From an uncultured Microbacterium sp. (GTDB lineage: Bacteria; Actinomycetota; Actinomycetes; Actinomycetales; Microbacteriaceae), in contig NZ_CANROA010000001.1 in assembly GCF_947632095.1 (NCBI RefSeq), forward strand, positions 178,847 to 242,846: a DNA stretch of 64,000 bases, written 5' to 3'. Made by a program: the position numbers and the translations under genes. The notes beneath the pieces were generated by a model. The model made no database searches, had not been told where the DNA came from, and worked only from the letters and a program-made list of their open reading frames with translations. Position 1 is the stretch's first letter. Each line of letters starts with the position of its first letter. Below, in pieces: positions 55,103 through 64,000 of this stretch.

Positions 55103-55873
55103 CTACGCCTCGATCGGCGACGAGGGGTCGAGGAAGCGGTCGTAGCCCTCTTCCTCGAGACGGTCGGCCAGCTCGGGGCCGCCCTCTTCGACGATCTTGC
55201 CCTTGACGACCACGTGCACGAAGTCCGGCCGGATGTAGCGGAGGATGCGCGTGTAGTGCGTGATGAGCAGCACACCGAGGCCGGTGGCCTCCTTGGCGCG
55301 GTTGACGCCCTCGGAGACGATCTTCAGCGCGTCGACATCGAGACCGGAGTCGGTCTCGTCGAGGACCGCGAACTTCGGCTTGAGAACCTCGAGCTGCAGG
55401 ATCTCGTGGCGCTTCTTCTCGCCGCCGGAGAAGCCCTCGTTGACGTTGCGCTGCGCGAACTTCGGGTCCATGCGCAGGTTCGTCATGGCTTCTTTGACGT
55501 CCTTGGTCCAGCCACGGATCGCCGGCGCTTCACCGTCGAGCGCGGTCTTCGCCGTACGCAGGAAGTTGGTCACGGTCACACCGGGGATCTCGACCGGGTA
55601 CTGCATCGCGAGGAACAGACCGGCGCGGGCGCGCTCGTCGACGCTCATCTCGAGGACGTCCTCGCCGTCGAAGGTGATCGAGCCGCTCGTGACGGTGTAC
55701 TTCGGGTGGCCGGCGATCGTGTAGGCGAGAGTGGACTTGCCCGAGCCGTTGGGGCCCATGATCGCGTGGGTCTCACCGGTCTTCATGGTGAGGTTGATGC
55801 CGTTGAGGATGGGGGTGGCCCCAGCCTCGGTCTCGACCGTCACGTGCAGGTCGCGGATCTCAAGAACAGACAT
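55103..55873 (-). CDS. sufC: Fe-S cluster assembly ATPase SufC
   Basis: SufC is the ABC-type ATPase of the SufBCD scaffold, with 256 residues. Walker A is GPNGSGKSTLAYTI, the signature SGGEKKRHEILQLEV, and ETDSGLDVDALKIV carries the catalytic Glu and D-loop. LLITHYTRILRYI carries the switch His. It follows the Rieske gene with no gap (1 base). Confidence 0.97.
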   Translation of the reverse strand: MSVLEIRDLHVTVETEAGATPILNGINLTMKTGETHAIMGPNGSGKSTLAYTIAGHPKYTVTSGSITFDGEDVLEMSVDERARAGLFLAMQYPVEIPGVTVTNFLRTAKTALDGEAPAIRGWTKDVKEAMTNLRMDPKFAQRNVNEGFSGGEKKRHEILQLEVLKPKFAVLDETDSGLDVDALKIVSEGVNRAKEATGLGVLLITHYTRILRYIRPDFVHVVVKGKIVEEGGPELADRLEEEGYDRFLDPSSPIEA

Positions 55874-55874
55874 T

Positions 55875-56201
55875 TCAGACTTCCTTCGTCACAGTCGGAT
55901 CGATGAGCACGTCGTCGCCGTCGATCGTGACGACGTAGACCGGGACGGGCTCATAAGCGGGGAGATTCTGGGGAACGCCGGTGCGCAACGAGAACGCGGA
56001 GCCGTGGGCCCAACATTCCAGCGTGTCGCCTTCGACGAATCCTTCGGAGAGGGAGATGGATCCGTGGGTGCAGGTGTCGCCGATGGCGTGAACCTCACCG
56101 TCGCCATCGAGGACGACGGCCATGGGGACGCCGTCGATCTCGACGCGCAGCGCCGTGTCCTGCTCGAGCTCGCTGAGGCCGCAGGCGCGCTGAGCACTCA
56201 C
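55875..56201 (-). CDS. Rieske [2Fe-2S] ferredoxin-like protein
   Basis: This 108-residue Rieske protein has the two cluster motifs CTHGSISLSEG (C-x-H) and CWAHGSAFSL (C-x-x-H), related to the ferredoxin subunit of non-heme dioxygenases. It lies inside the SUF operon between sufD and sufC, as in many Actinobacteria, where it may donate electrons for cluster assembly. The ATG overlaps the sufD stop by 4 nt. Confidence 0.93.
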   Translation of the reverse strand: MSAQRACGLSELEQDTALRVEIDGVPMAVVLDGDGEVHAIGDTCTHGSISLSEGFVEGDTLECWAHGSAFSLRTGVPQNLPAYEPVPVYVVTIDGDDVLIDPTVTKEV

Positions 56202-57403
56202 GCGCCCACCGCCGCGAGCTCGGACTCGATGACGGCGAGCAGCTCCTCCTCGAGGGCCGGGATGCCGAGACGGTTCACGATGTCGGTGAGGAAGCCCAGC
56301 ACGACGAGACGACGGGCCTCGATCTCAGGGATGCCTCGGGCCTGCAGGTAGAACAGCTGCTCGTCATCGAAGCGTCCGGTGGCACTGGCATGGCCTGCGC
56401 CCTGGATGTCGCCGGTCTCGATCTCGAGGTTCGGGATCGAGTCGGCGTGCGCTCCCTCGGTGAGGATCAGGTTGCGGTTCGCCTCGTAGGAGTCGGTGCC
56501 CGTGGCATCCGGTCCGATGAGGACGTCGCCGATCCAGACGCTGCGCGCACCCTGACCCTGGAGCGCCCCCTTGTACAGGACGTCGCCCGTGGTGTGCGCA
56601 CCCTTGTGGTGCATGTACACCTGGCTCTCGAGGTGCTGACCCGCATCGGAGTAGGACAGGCCGTAGAGCTTGCCCTCGGAGCCGGTTCCCGACAGCTCGA
56701 CGTTCGGATTCACGCGGACGATGCCGCCGCCGAAGCTCAACACGAAGTGGTTGAGCGTCGCGTCCTTGTCGACGCGCGCCTGATGCGCCGACGCGTGGAT
56801 CGCGTCGTCGTTCCAGCGCTGCACCGTGATCACGGTGAGGCGAGAGCCCGGACGCGCGATGATCTCGACGTTCTGCGCGTACTGCGCGCTGCCGCTGTGG
56901 CGCAGGAGCACCGTCGCGGAGCTGTTCTCGAGCGCCTCGATGACGATGTGATCGTCGGAGCGCTTCCCGGCGCCCTGACCCGTGAAACCGACCATGATCG
57001 GCTCGGCGACCTCTTCATCACGTGGGATGCGCACATGCATGCCCTCGTCGGAGCCCTGCCAGGCCACCGCCGAGACGATGTCTTCGGGGATGAAGAACTC
57101 GCCGCGCGGGGCGGAGACCGCCGCGAGCGGGCTGGACACGTACTCGGCACCGGCGAGGACCTCGCGGACGATGCCGGCATCGCCGGACGCCTCGGAGAAC
57201 AGTGCCGTGAGCTGCGCGACCGGGGTGTGCTTCCAGTTGACCTCGCGACCGGTGGGAGCACCGAAGTCTTCGGGGTCGAAGGAGCGCGGACGCTCGGAGC
57301 GGGTCTGCACCGGAACGAAACCGGCGTCGGAGACCTGCGCTGCGGGGTCGATGTGCGCGTTCGTCTGCTGCGCCGTGCTCGGCGCGGGGGTGAAGGCCGT
57401 CAT
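56198..57403 (-). CDS. sufD: Fe-S cluster assembly protein SufD
   Basis: SufD is a scaffold subunit that forms the SufBC2D complex. It has 401 residues of right-handed beta-helix text such as TVITVQRWNDDAIHASAHQA, KDATLNHFVLSFGGGIVRVN (parts), MHHKGAHTTGDVLYKGAL and GHASATGRFDDEQLFYLQARGI. The C-terminal helices end LEEELLAVIESELA. The start is 1 base after the sufB stop. Confidence 0.95.
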   Translation of the reverse strand: MTAFTPAPSTAQQTNAHIDPAAQVSDAGFVPVQTRSERPRSFDPEDFGAPTGREVNWKHTPVAQLTALFSEASGDAGIVREVLAGAEYVSSPLAAVSAPRGEFFIPEDIVSAVAWQGSDEGMHVRIPRDEEVAEPIMVGFTGQGAGKRSDDHIVIEALENSSATVLLRHSGSAQYAQNVEIIARPGSRLTVITVQRWNDDAIHASAHQARVDKDATLNHFVLSFGGGIVRVNPNVELSGTGSEGKLYGLSYSDAGQHLESQVYMHHKGAHTTGDVLYKGALQGQGARSVWIGDVLIGPDATGTDSYEANRNLILTEGAHADSIPNLEIETGDIQGAGHASATGRFDDEQLFYLQARGIPEIEARRLVVLGFLTDIVNRLGIPALEEELLAVIESELAAVGA

Positions 57404-57404
57404 A

Positions 57405-58823
57405 TCAGCCGACCGATCCTTCCATGCCCATCTCGATGAGCTTGTTCAACTCCATCGCGTACTCCATCGGCAGCTCGCGGGCGATCGGCTCGATGAAGCC
57501 ACGCACGATCATCGCCATGGCCTCGGTCTCTTCGAGGCCGCGCGACATCAGGTAGAAGAGCTGCTCCTCGCTGACCTTCGAAACCGTGGCCTCATGGCCG
57601 AGCTGCACGTCATCGACACGGATGTCGATCGCCGGGTAGGTGTCGGAACGCGACTCGGTGTCGATGAGCAGAGCGTCGCAGACCACGGAGTTCGCGGAGT
57701 GGTGGGCTGCGGGATCGACCCGAACCTCACCGCGGTACGCCGAGCGCCCGCCACCGCGTGCGATCGACTTCGAGACGATCGACGACTGCGTGTACGGCGC
57801 CATGTGAATCATCTTCGCGCCGGCGTCCTGGTGCTGACCGGGGCCCGCGAAGGCGACCGAGAGCGTTTCGCCCTTGGCGTGCTCGCCCATCAGGTAGATC
57901 GCCGGGTACTTCATCGTGACCTTCGAGCCGATGTTCCCATCGACCCATTCCATGGTCGCGCCCTCGTGGGCGACGGCACGCTTGGTGACGAGGTTGTAGA
58001 CGTTGTTCGACCAGTTCTGGATCGTGGTGTAGCGAACGCGCGCGTTCTTCTTCACGATGATCTCGACGACGGCCGAGTGCAGCGAGTCCGACTTGTAGAT
58101 CGGAGCCGTGCAGCCCTCGATGTAGTGGACGTAGCTGTCCTCATCGGCGATGATCAGGGTCCGCTCGAACTGGCCCATGTTCTCGGTGTTGATGCGGAAG
58201 TATGCCTGAAGCGGGATCTCGACGTGAACGCCCTTGGGGACGTACACGAACGATCCGCCCGACCAGACCGCCGTGTTGAGGGCTGCGAACTTGTTGTCGC
58301 CGGGAGGGATCACCGTGCCGAAGTACTCTTCGAAGAACTCGGGGTGCTCGCGCAGAGCCGTGTCGGTGTCCATGAAGATGACGCCCTGGGCCTCGAGGTC
58401 CTCACGGATCTGGTGGTAGACGACCTCGGACTCGTACTGCGCTGCGACACCGGCGACGAGACGCTGGCGCTCGGCCTCGGGGATGCCCAGACGCTCGTAG
58501 GTCTCGCGGATGTCCTCGGGGAGGTCTTCCCACGACTGCGCCTGCTTCTCGGTCGAGCGGACGAAGTATTTGATGTTGTCGAAGTCGATGCCGCTGAGGT
58601 CTGCGCCCCACGTCGGCATCGGCTTGCGCCCGAACAGCTGGTATCCCTTGAGTCGGGTCTTCAGCATCCACTCGGGTTCGCTCTTCAGCACCGAGATATC
58701 ACGCACGACAGCCTCGGACAGTCCACGACGCGCGCTGGCTCCTGCCGCGTCAGCATCGTGCCAACCGAACTCGTACACCCCCAGACCTTCGAGCTCTGGG
58801 CGGTCGATCAACACATCCGACAT
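57405..58823 (-). CDS. sufB: Fe-S cluster assembly protein SufB
   Basis: SufB is the cluster-holding scaffold subunit, with 472 residues. Typical text is [71 protein letters not shown] (parts), [19 protein letters not shown] and [15 protein letters not shown] Cys in [14 protein letters not shown] matches the catalytic/ligand region. The start at 58823 follows AAGGAGAG; the track's 58868 is unsupported. It is the first gene of the SUF operon. No SufR repressor gene is next to it. Confidence 0.96.
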   Translation of the reverse strand: MSDVLIDRPELEGLGVYEFGWHDADAAGASARRGLSEAVVRDISVLKSEPEWMLKTRLKGYQLFGRKPMPTWGADLSGIDFDNIKYFVRSTEKQAQSWEDLPEDIRETYERLGIPEAERQRLVAGVAAQYESEVVYHQIREDLEAQGVIFMDTDTALREHPEFFEEYFGTVIPPGDNKFAALNTAVWSGGSFVYVPKGVHVEIPLQAYFRINTENMGQFERTLIIADEDSYVHYIEGCTAPIYKSDSLHSAVVEIIVKKNARVRYTTIQNWSNNVYNLVTKRAVAHEGATMEWVDGNIGSKVTMKYPAIYLMGEHAKGETLSVAFAGPGQHQDAGAKMIHMAPYTQSSIVSKSIARGGGRSAYRGEVRVDPAAHHSANSVVCDALLIDTESRSDTYPAIDIRVDDVQLGHEATVSKVSEEQLFYLMSRGLEETEAMAMIVRGFIEPIARELPMEYAMELNKLIEMGMEGSVG

Positions 58824-58938
58824 CACACTCTCCTTGTTGGGCCTCAACGGTGTCATCCGCCCCGGCACGCCGGAGCCCCAAAGGTTGCGAGGGTCGGGTG
58901 CCGCTGGTGGGCCTCATCACGGACGCATTCTTCGCGCC

Positions 58939-58944
58939 TAAACT
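58939..58944 (+). promoter_or_regulatory. possible -10 box for ctaA
   Basis: TAAACT on the + strand lies 110 nt before the ctaA ATG, in the 230-bp divergent gap shared with sufB. No clear -35 is seen. The rest of this gap shows no other feature I can support. Confidence 0.3.
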
Positions 58945-59054
58945 GTCAGTGATGCCTCTTGCGCTTTCGCGCCCCGCATCACAACAATTCGATTCTACAG
59001 GTTCCCCCTGGTGAACGGGCCGTGCCCGCGCGCCGGGCGTGGGCCGGAGGAAAC

Positions 59055-60176
59055 ATGTCCGAGACCAGTTCCGCCACCGCGATCCCGACAGGAAGCAGCG
59101 CGCCGATCCTCCCCCGCCTTCTGCGGGTGCTCGCGTGGCTGTCGTTCATCGCCGAGGTCATCATCATCGGCACAGGTGGCGCGGTCCGCCTCACGGCATC
59201 GGGCCTGGGCTGCACGGAATGGCCGCTGTGCACACCGGATTCGCTCGTGCCGACGGCGGAGCAGGGCATCCACGGCATCATCGAGTTCGGAAACCGCACG
59301 ATGACCGGCGTCGTCGGCATCCTCGCGATCGCCGTGCTTCTGCTGACCCTCTTCTCGATCGCCGGCAAGCGAGCCGTCGTGCACGCGCTCTGGTCCGCCC
59401 TCTGGTCCGTCATTGCCGGGGTCCTCTGCCTCGGGCTGGCGCTGCTGGGCGGCTGGATCTACACGATGATCACCGGCGAGCCCGGGATCGCCGCGTTCCC
59501 CTTCTTCTCCCTCGGGCTGCTGGTCATGGTGATCGTCGGAGCCGTGCGGTCCTGGCGCTCGTTCGGCGAGCGGCGCGACCTCAGCGTGCTCGCCTGGCTG
59601 GTGCTCATCGGCGTCATCGCCCAGGCCTTCGTCGGCGGCATCACGGTGCTGACCGGCTTGAACCCCTTCATCGTCGGCTTCCACTACGTGGTCTCGTTGC
59701 TGCTGGTGTGCATCACGGCGGTCTACCTCGTGCGGATGCGCACGCATGACGGCCCGCGTGTCCGCGCCGTCCCGAAATGGTTCGCCGTCCTGACACACAT
59801 CACCGGCCTCGCACTCGCCGCGACGATCTTCTTCGGTGTGCTGACAACGGCATCCGGGCCGCACTCGGGCGACGAGAATGTGATCCGCGACGGCTTCGAT
59901 GCGACGGTCCTCGCCCACGTGCACGCCTGGCCCGGCTACATCCTCGCCGTCCTGGTCCTCATCCTCACCATCGCCGCGTGGATTCTGCGTCTGGATCCCC
60001 GCACCTGGCTCGTGATTCTGGTGGCGGCGATCCTCGTCCAGATCGGCGTGGGCGTCTGGCAGGCGCGCGAGGGGCTCCCCGAGATCCTCGTCGGCATCCA
60101 CATGGTCCTCGCCTCTCTCTCGGCCGCGGCATACACGGTCGTGGTGCTTCGCCTGAAGCGCTCAGCCGACGCATAA
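59055..60176 (+). CDS. ctaA: heme A synthase (COX15/CtaA)
   Basis: CtaA oxidises the C8 methyl of heme O to make heme A for cytochrome aa3 oxidase. It has 373 residues and eight predicted helices in two four-helix halves. The first half has GTGGAVRLTASGLGCTEWPLC, with the Cys pair seen in type-2 CtaA, and IIEFGNRTMTGVVG with a heme His-type position. The second half has VGFHYVVSLLLVC, ASGPHSGDEN and AHVHAWPGYIL. The ATG at 59055 follows GGAGG. It is divergent from sufB; ctaB is nearby on the opposite strand. Confidence 0.94.
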   Translation: MSETSSATAIPTGSSAPILPRLLRVLAWLSFIAEVIIIGTGGAVRLTASGLGCTEWPLCTPDSLVPTAEQGIHGIIEFGNRTMTGVVGILAIAVLLLTLFSIAGKRAVVHALWSALWSVIAGVLCLGLALLGGWIYTMITGEPGIAAFPFFSLGLLVMVIVGAVRSWRSFGERRDLSVLAWLVLIGVIAQAFVGGITVLTGLNPFIVGFHYVVSLLLVCITAVYLVRMRTHDGPRVRAVPKWFAVLTHITGLALAATIFFGVLTTASGPHSGDENVIRDGFDATVLAHVHAWPGYILAVLVLILTIAAWILRLDPRTWLVILVAAILVQIGVGVWQAREGLPEILVGIHMVLASLSAAAYTVVVLRLKRSADA

Positions 60177-60220
60177 CCGGCGCATACCTCGCGCATGGAG
60201 ACCGCGCGCAGGCTGAACGG

Positions 60221-60613
60221 ATGAGAAACACCTCCCTCCTGCGCAGTCTCCCCTTCCTCCTCCTCGTCGTGCTGTCCCTGGCATCCGTCATCGTCGGCGG
60301 TTGGCTGTCGACCGACCAGATCTCGACCATGACCACCGCCCTGCTGGAGGGCACGGCGACCGGCGTGGAGGTCTACGCCGGGCAGAGCTGGGTCGTCATC
60401 GGAGGCGCCCTCGTCGCCGCCGGATTGATCGGCCTGTTCCTCGCGTTCGCGCTGGGCGCGGCAAAGGCGCTGCTCCCCCGTCGCGCGATCGACACTCTCG
60501 ACCCGTTCGAGAGGGACGACGCCGATAACAATGCGGATGACGTCATCTCGCCGGCAGCCGCTGCTGAACGTGCGGCCGCGATCGAGAACACTCCCGCATC
60601 TCCTGCACGCTGA
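60221..60613 (+). CDS. small two-helix membrane protein, unknown
   Basis: This 130-residue protein has helices near 8-28 (LLRSLPFLLLVVLSLASVIVGGWL) and 62-85 (VVIGGALVAAGLIGLFLAFALG). Its acidic, Ala-rich C-terminal tail (DADNNADDVISPAAAAERA) is probably cytosolic. I recognise no family. It begins 44 bases after ctaA on the same strand; a GAACGG before the ATG is a weak ribosome site. It may be an accessory of heme or oxidase assembly, by position only. Confidence 0.6.
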   Translation: MRNTSLLRSLPFLLLVVLSLASVIVGGWLSTDQISTMTTALLEGTATGVEVYAGQSWVVIGGALVAAGLIGLFLAFALGAAKALLPRRAIDTLDPFERDDADNNADDVISPAAAAERAAAIENTPASPAR

Positions 60614-60626
60614 TCGTGCAGAGATG

Positions 60627-60664
60627 AGAACGGGCCGTTCCTCTCATGAGGAGCGGCCCGTTCT
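60627..60664. terminator. bidirectional terminator between the ctaA-side genes and ctaB
   Basis: AGAACGGGCCG(TT)CCTC, loop TCAT, GAGG(AG)CGGCCCGTTCT forms a long stem between convergent stops and can serve both strands, with TTC-rich flanks. Confidence 0.75.
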
Positions 60665-60675
60665 TCTTCAGAGGA

Positions 60676-61581
60676 TCAGAACGGCAACAGCGGGTCGGCT
60701 GCGACCGCGAGGAAGATCAGCGTCAGGTAGACGATCGAGGCGTGGAACACGCGCATCGGGCGCGGGTTCTCGCCGCGCACGGCCTGACTGTAAAGACGGT
60801 GCGACTCGTAGACGAACCAACCGCCGAACACGACGGCCGAGACCGAGTAGACGAGGCCCATATCGGCGACCGGGATGAGCAGCAACGAGCAGGCGAGCGT
60901 CGCCCACGCGTAGAGGATGACCTGCAGGCCCACCTGCGGCGCGTTGCGCGTGACACCGAGCATCGGCACATCAGCGCCCGAGTAGTCGTCGCGGTACTTC
61001 ATCGACAGCGGCCAGTAGTGCGCCGGTGTCCACAGGAAGATGAGCACGAAGAGGATGATCGCCGGCCAGGCGATCGCGTTGGTGACGGCGGACCAGCCGA
61101 TGAGGACCGGGAAGCAGCCTGCGATTCCGCCCCAGATGATGTTCTGCTCGGTGCGGCGCTTGAGGATCATCGTGTAGATGACGACGTAGAAGAAGATCGC
61201 CGAGACCGACAGCGCGGCGGTCAGCAGGTTGGTCGTCGCCAGCAGCCAGACGGTCGAGAAGACCGCGAGAACCCAGGAGAAGATGAGGGCGGCACGCGGG
61301 GACACCTCGCCCGTAACAATCGGCCTGTTCACGGTGCGCTTCATATGAGCGTCCATGTCGCGATCGAGATACATGTTGAAGGATGCGGCCGACCCCGCGC
61401 TCGTCGCCCCGCCGATGACGGTCGCGATGATGAGGAACGGATGCGGGATGCCGCCGTGAGCGAGGAACATCACCGGCACGGTCGAGACCAGGAGCAGCTC
61501 GAGCACTCGCGGCTTCGTCAGCGCAACGTAGGCCTTGATCACAGACCCGATCGGACGCCTTGCCGTCGTCGCCTCAGACAT
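60676..61581 (-). CDS. ctaB: protoheme IX farnesyltransferase (heme O synthase)
   Basis: CtaB adds a farnesyl group to heme B to give heme O, the substrate of CtaA. It has 301 residues and about nine helices. The prenyltransferase Asp motif is visible as [15 protein letters not shown] (NxxxDxxxD), followed by [12 protein letters not shown] second acidic region fits [16 protein letters not shown] start at 61581 ([10 protein letters not shown]). The track's ATG at 61632 lies before the predicted transcription start, because TAGAAT (61631-61636) would start the RNA downstream of it. Confidence 0.94.
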   Translation of the reverse strand: MSEATTARRPIGSVIKAYVALTKPRVLELLLVSTVPVMFLAHGGIPHPFLIIATVIGGATSAGSAASFNMYLDRDMDAHMKRTVNRPIVTGEVSPRAALIFSWVLAVFSTVWLLATTNLLTAALSVSAIFFYVVIYTMILKRRTEQNIIWGGIAGCFPVLIGWSAVTNAIAWPAIILFVLIFLWTPAHYWPLSMKYRDDYSGADVPMLGVTRNAPQVGLQVILYAWATLACSLLLIPVADMGLVYSVSAVVFGGWFVYESHRLYSQAVRGENPRPMRVFHASIVYLTLIFLAVAADPLLPF

Positions 61582-61630
61582 GGTCGAGATATCGATCGCC
61601 TCCTCAGCGCACAGTACAGACAACCCTTCC

Positions 61631-61636
61631 ATTCTA
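61631..61636 (-). promoter_or_regulatory. -10 box for ctaB
   Basis: TAGAAT on the minus strand lies 49 nt before the chosen ATG, with GAGGAGG in the leader. Confidence 0.45.
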
Positions 61637-61696
61637 CTCCACGCGAAACGCCCGACTCACGGCGTAAGAGTCGTTTCCCGCTCCCCCGTCCAGCGC

Positions 61697-61702
61697 TATG
61701 CT
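61697..61702 (+). promoter_or_regulatory. -10 box for tkt
   Basis: TATGCT on the + strand lies 99 nt before the tkt GTG, with TTTCCC 17 nt upstream as a weak -35. The leader has no obvious riboswitch. Confidence 0.4.
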
Positions 61703-61801
61703 GAAACCCACTCGCGCGCCCGGCGCTGTGCACCTGTCCGTGACGATGCGGAGGCGCCAGATATTCGGGCGCCCTCGAAAGTTGTTGGAAAGGGCACGAC
61801 C

Positions 61802-63898
61802 GTGACGGAACTGCAGTGGGATGAGATCGACCGACGTGCGGTGGATACCGCCCGAATCCTCGCGGCCGATGCCGTTGAGAAGGTGGGGAACGGTCACCCC
61901 GGTACGGCCATGAGCCTGGCTCCGGCCGCGTATCTCCTCTATCAGCACGTCATGCGCCACGACCCTGCCGACACCGACTGGCTCGGCCGCGACCGCTTCA
62001 TCCTCTCGGTTGGCCACTCCTCGCTCACCCAGTACGTGCAGCTCTACCTGGGCGGCTTCGGGCTCGAGCTCGAAGACCTCGAGTCGCTGCGCACCTGGGG
62101 CTCGCTGACTCCCGGCCACCCGGAGTACGGCCACACCAAGGGCGTCGAGATCACCACCGGTCCGCTCGGCCAGGGTCTCGCCTCCGCCGTCGGCTTCGCG
62201 TATGCGGCACGCTACGAGCGCGGACTCTTCGATCCCGAGGCGGACGCGGGCACGAGCCCGTTCGACCACTTCGTCTACGTCATCGCCGGTGACGGCGACC
62301 TGCAGGAGGGTGTGACCAGCGAGGCGTCCTCGCTCGCCGGTCACCAGCAGCTCGGCAACCTCATCGCGATCTACGACTCGAACCAGATCTCCATCGAGGA
62401 CGACACGAACGTCGCCTTCACGGAGGACGTCGCAGCGCGCTACGAGTCCTACGGCTGGCAGGTCATCACGGTCGATTGGAAGAAGTGCGGCGAGTACGTC
62501 GAGGATGTCGTCGAGCTGAACGCAGCCATCGAGGCTGCGAAGGCCGAGAGCGGCAAGCCCTCGCTCATCATCCTCAAGACCATCATCGGCTGGCCCTCGC
62601 CCGGCAAGCAGAACACCGGCAAGATCCACGGCTCCGCGCTCGGGGCCGATGAACTCGCCGCGACGAAGAGTGTTCTCGGCTTCGACCCGGAGAAGAGCTT
62701 CGTCGTCGCCGACGACGTCATCGCGCACACGCGCGGTCTCGCTGACCGGGCCGCTGTGACCCGTGCCGCCTGGCAGACATCGTTCGACGCATGGGCCGCT
62801 CAGAATCCCGAGCGCAAGGCGCTGCTCGACCGCCTCGAGTCGGGCGAGCTGCCCGAGGGCGTCGAAGGCGCACTCCCCGTCTTCGAAGCCGGCAAGGAAG
62901 TCTCGACCCGTGCCGCATCAGGCCAGGTCATCAACGCCCTCGCCGCTGAGCTGCCCGAGCTGTGGGGCGGATCGTCCGACCTCGCCGAATCGAACCTCAC
63001 CACCATCAAGAGCGCGAAGTCGTTCATCCCGGCCGAGTGGTCGACGAACGAGTGGTCGGGATCTCCCTACGGCCGCGTGCTGCACTTCGGCATCCGTGAG
63101 CACGCCATGGGTGCGATCGTCAACGGAATCGTCCTGCACGGCAAGACGCGTGCCTTCGGCGGAACCTTCCTGATCTTCAGCGACTACATGCGTCCGGCCG
63201 TGCGCCTCGCGGCGCTCATGAACGTGCCCAGCATCTTCGTGTGGACCCACGACTCCGTGGCCCTCGGAGAAGACGGCCCGACTCACCAGCCGATCGAGCA
63301 GCTCGCGACGCTCCGCGCCATTCCGAACTTCGCCGTCGTGCGTCCCGCGGATGCCAACGAGACGTCGGTCACGTGGCTGGAGATGCTCCGCCGCCAGGAG
63401 GGCCCCTCGGGCATCGCGCTGACCCGTCAGAACATCCCCGTGTTCGAGCGTGGCGAGGGCGAGGCATCCGGCGATGTCTTCGCCGCGGCATCCGGCGCCG
63501 CCAAGGGCGCATATGTCCTCGCCGAGGCCCCCAACGGCACCCCCGACGTGATCCTCATCGCCACCGGCTCCGAGGTTCAGCTCGCCGTCTCCGCCCGTGA
63601 GACGCTGGCGGCAGAGGGCATCAACGCCCGCGTCGTCTCCGCTCCCTCGCTGGAGTGGTTCGACGAGCAGAGCGAGGAGTACCGCGAGTCCGTGCTCCCG
63701 ACATCCGTCACCGCCCGCGTCTCGGTCGAAGCGGGCTCCGCCCTCACCTGGCGCGGCATCGTGGGAGACAAGGGCCGCTCCGTCGCGATCGACCACTTCG
63801 GCGCATCCGCCGATTACAAGACCCTGTTCCAGAAGTTCGGCATCACTGCCGAGGCCGTCGTCGAGGCGGCCCGCGCAACCGTCAAGGAGAACGCATGA
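61802..63898 (+). CDS. tkt: transketolase
   Basis: This thiamine-diphosphate enzyme of the pentose phosphate pathway moves two-carbon units between sugar phosphates. It has 698 residues. The N-terminus has [18 protein letters not shown]. The ThDP motif is [15 protein letters not shown] through YDSNQISIE. The catalytic centre has [20 protein letters not shown] and later [16 protein letters not shown]-type text ([12 protein letters not shown]). [18 protein letters not shown] and the C-terminal domain SLEWFDEQ are present. The start is GTG 61802, with GGAAAGGGC upstream; the track start at 61535 lies in ctaB. The stop overlaps tal by 4 nt. Confidence 0.97.
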   Translation: MTELQWDEIDRRAVDTARILAADAVEKVGNGHPGTAMSLAPAAYLLYQHVMRHDPADTDWLGRDRFILSVGHSSLTQYVQLYLGGFGLELEDLESLRTWGSLTPGHPEYGHTKGVEITTGPLGQGLASAVGFAYAARYERGLFDPEADAGTSPFDHFVYVIAGDGDLQEGVTSEASSLAGHQQLGNLIAIYDSNQISIEDDTNVAFTEDVAARYESYGWQVITVDWKKCGEYVEDVVELNAAIEAAKAESGKPSLIILKTIIGWPSPGKQNTGKIHGSALGADELAATKSVLGFDPEKSFVVADDVIAHTRGLADRAAVTRAAWQTSFDAWAAQNPERKALLDRLESGELPEGVEGALPVFEAGKEVSTRAASGQVINALAAELPELWGGSSDLAESNLTTIKSAKSFIPAEWSTNEWSGSPYGRVLHFGIREHAMGAIVNGIVLHGKTRAFGGTFLIFSDYMRPAVRLAALMNVPSIFVWTHDSVALGEDGPTHQPIEQLATLRAIPNFAVVRPADANETSVTWLEMLRRQEGPSGIALTRQNIPVFERGEGEASGDVFAAASGAAKGAYVLAEAPNGTPDVILIATGSEVQLAVSARETLAAEGINARVVSAPSLEWFDEQSEEYRESVLPTSVTARVSVEAGSALTWRGIVGDKGRSVAIDHFGASADYKTLFQKFGITAEAVVEAARATVKENA

Positions 63899-64000
63899 GC
63901 ACCCCCACCGCAGACCTCGCCGCCGCCGGCGTCAGCATCTGGCTCGACGACCTCTCGCGCACCCGCATCAACTCGGGCAACATCGCCGAGCTGATCCAGT
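63895..64000 (+). CDS. tal: transaldolase, 3' end outside window
   Basis: Only the first 35 residues are present: [20 protein letters not shown] and [11 protein letters not shown], the typical start of actinobacterial transaldolase, which begins its barrel with SIWLDDLSR. The ATG overlaps the tkt stop (ATGA), so the two pentose-phosphate enzymes are translationally coupled. No catalytic residue is in the window. Confidence 0.9.
   Translation, partial: MSTPTADLAAAGVSIWLDDLSRTRINSGNIAELIQ

Noticed and set aside
56982-58952. 656-codon plus-strand ORF antisense to sufD/sufB
   Set aside because: Shadow frame; the sense strand encodes well-conserved SufD and SufB.
58824-59054. SufR operator in the sufB-ctaA gap
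   Set aside because: No convincing inverted repeat was found, and no SufR gene adjoins the operon.

Overview
The window is a chromosomal stretch from a high-GC actinobacterium, most likely Microbacterium or a close Microbacteriaceae relative. The grounds are high GC throughout, actinobacterial gene order (rplS-lepB-rnhB-DUF2469-yraN-comM-dprA-xerC next to rpsB-tsf-pyrH-frr-cdsA; gatCAB; ctaB-tkt-tal), the bioYMN and sufBD-Rieske-C-sufT arrangements, and many leaderless starts with a TAnnnT box 6-7 nt before ATG/GTG. It is dense core genome: 69 protein genes including partial and broken ones, two tRNAs, no rRNA, and no insertion sequence, prophage or CRISPR that I can see. After start correction no gap between genes exceeds about 300 bases.

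Layout. 1-5.2 kb: the 3' part of pepN, then mscS, a group II truncated globin and a KsdD-like flavoprotein in an ATGA-overlapping operon. 5.2-12.3 kb: an unknown protein divergent from tesB, a hotdog thioesterase, ettA, a lipoprotein, a tailless SSB, a small unknown ORF, tRNA-Arg(TCT), orn, tRNA-His(GTG) and a frameshifted lysE-type exporter. 12.3-15.7 kb: a zincin-clpS-DUF2017 operon converging on a small kinase-like NTPase, a Spore_YtfJ-like membrane protein and dinB. 15.8-25.2 kb: gatCAB, divergent fadD and DEAD-box helicase, then ligA. 25.3-34.7 kb: a 3-hydroxyacyl-CoA dehydrogenase, mnmA with a cysteine desulfurase, a GlgB-like protein that has lost its catalytic residues, a thioredoxin-TPR protein with a large membrane protein, and an AI-2E-family permease. 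34.7-48.4 kb: the translation, envelope and DNA-processing block. 48.4-53.6 kb: map, a frameshifted methyltransferase, an ABC-F protein and the biotin uptake operon bioYMN behind tandem BioQ-type operators. 53.6-64 kb: the SUF operon with a PLP C-S lyase at its end, ctaA, ctaB, tkt and the start of tal.

Functional themes: translation and its quality control (gatCAB, mnmA, rpsB/tsf/frr/rplS, ettA, map, clpS), DNA maintenance (ligA, dinB, dprA, comM, xerC, rnhB, ssb), Fe-S and sulfur handling (SUF, cysteine desulfurase, C-S lyase), cofactor supply (biotin uptake, heme A synthesis) and fatty acid metabolism (fadD, tesB, HAD). The points most worth a second look are the GlgB pseudoenzyme (28580-30664), the tandem inverted repeats overlapping the bioY promoter, three perfect hairpins in the rpsB leader, the SUF operon without a cysteine desulfurase but with a C-S lyase, a probable CTG start for bioM, the systematic leaderless starts, and two single-base frameshifts. 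All calls come from reading the sequence; no database search or alignment was run.
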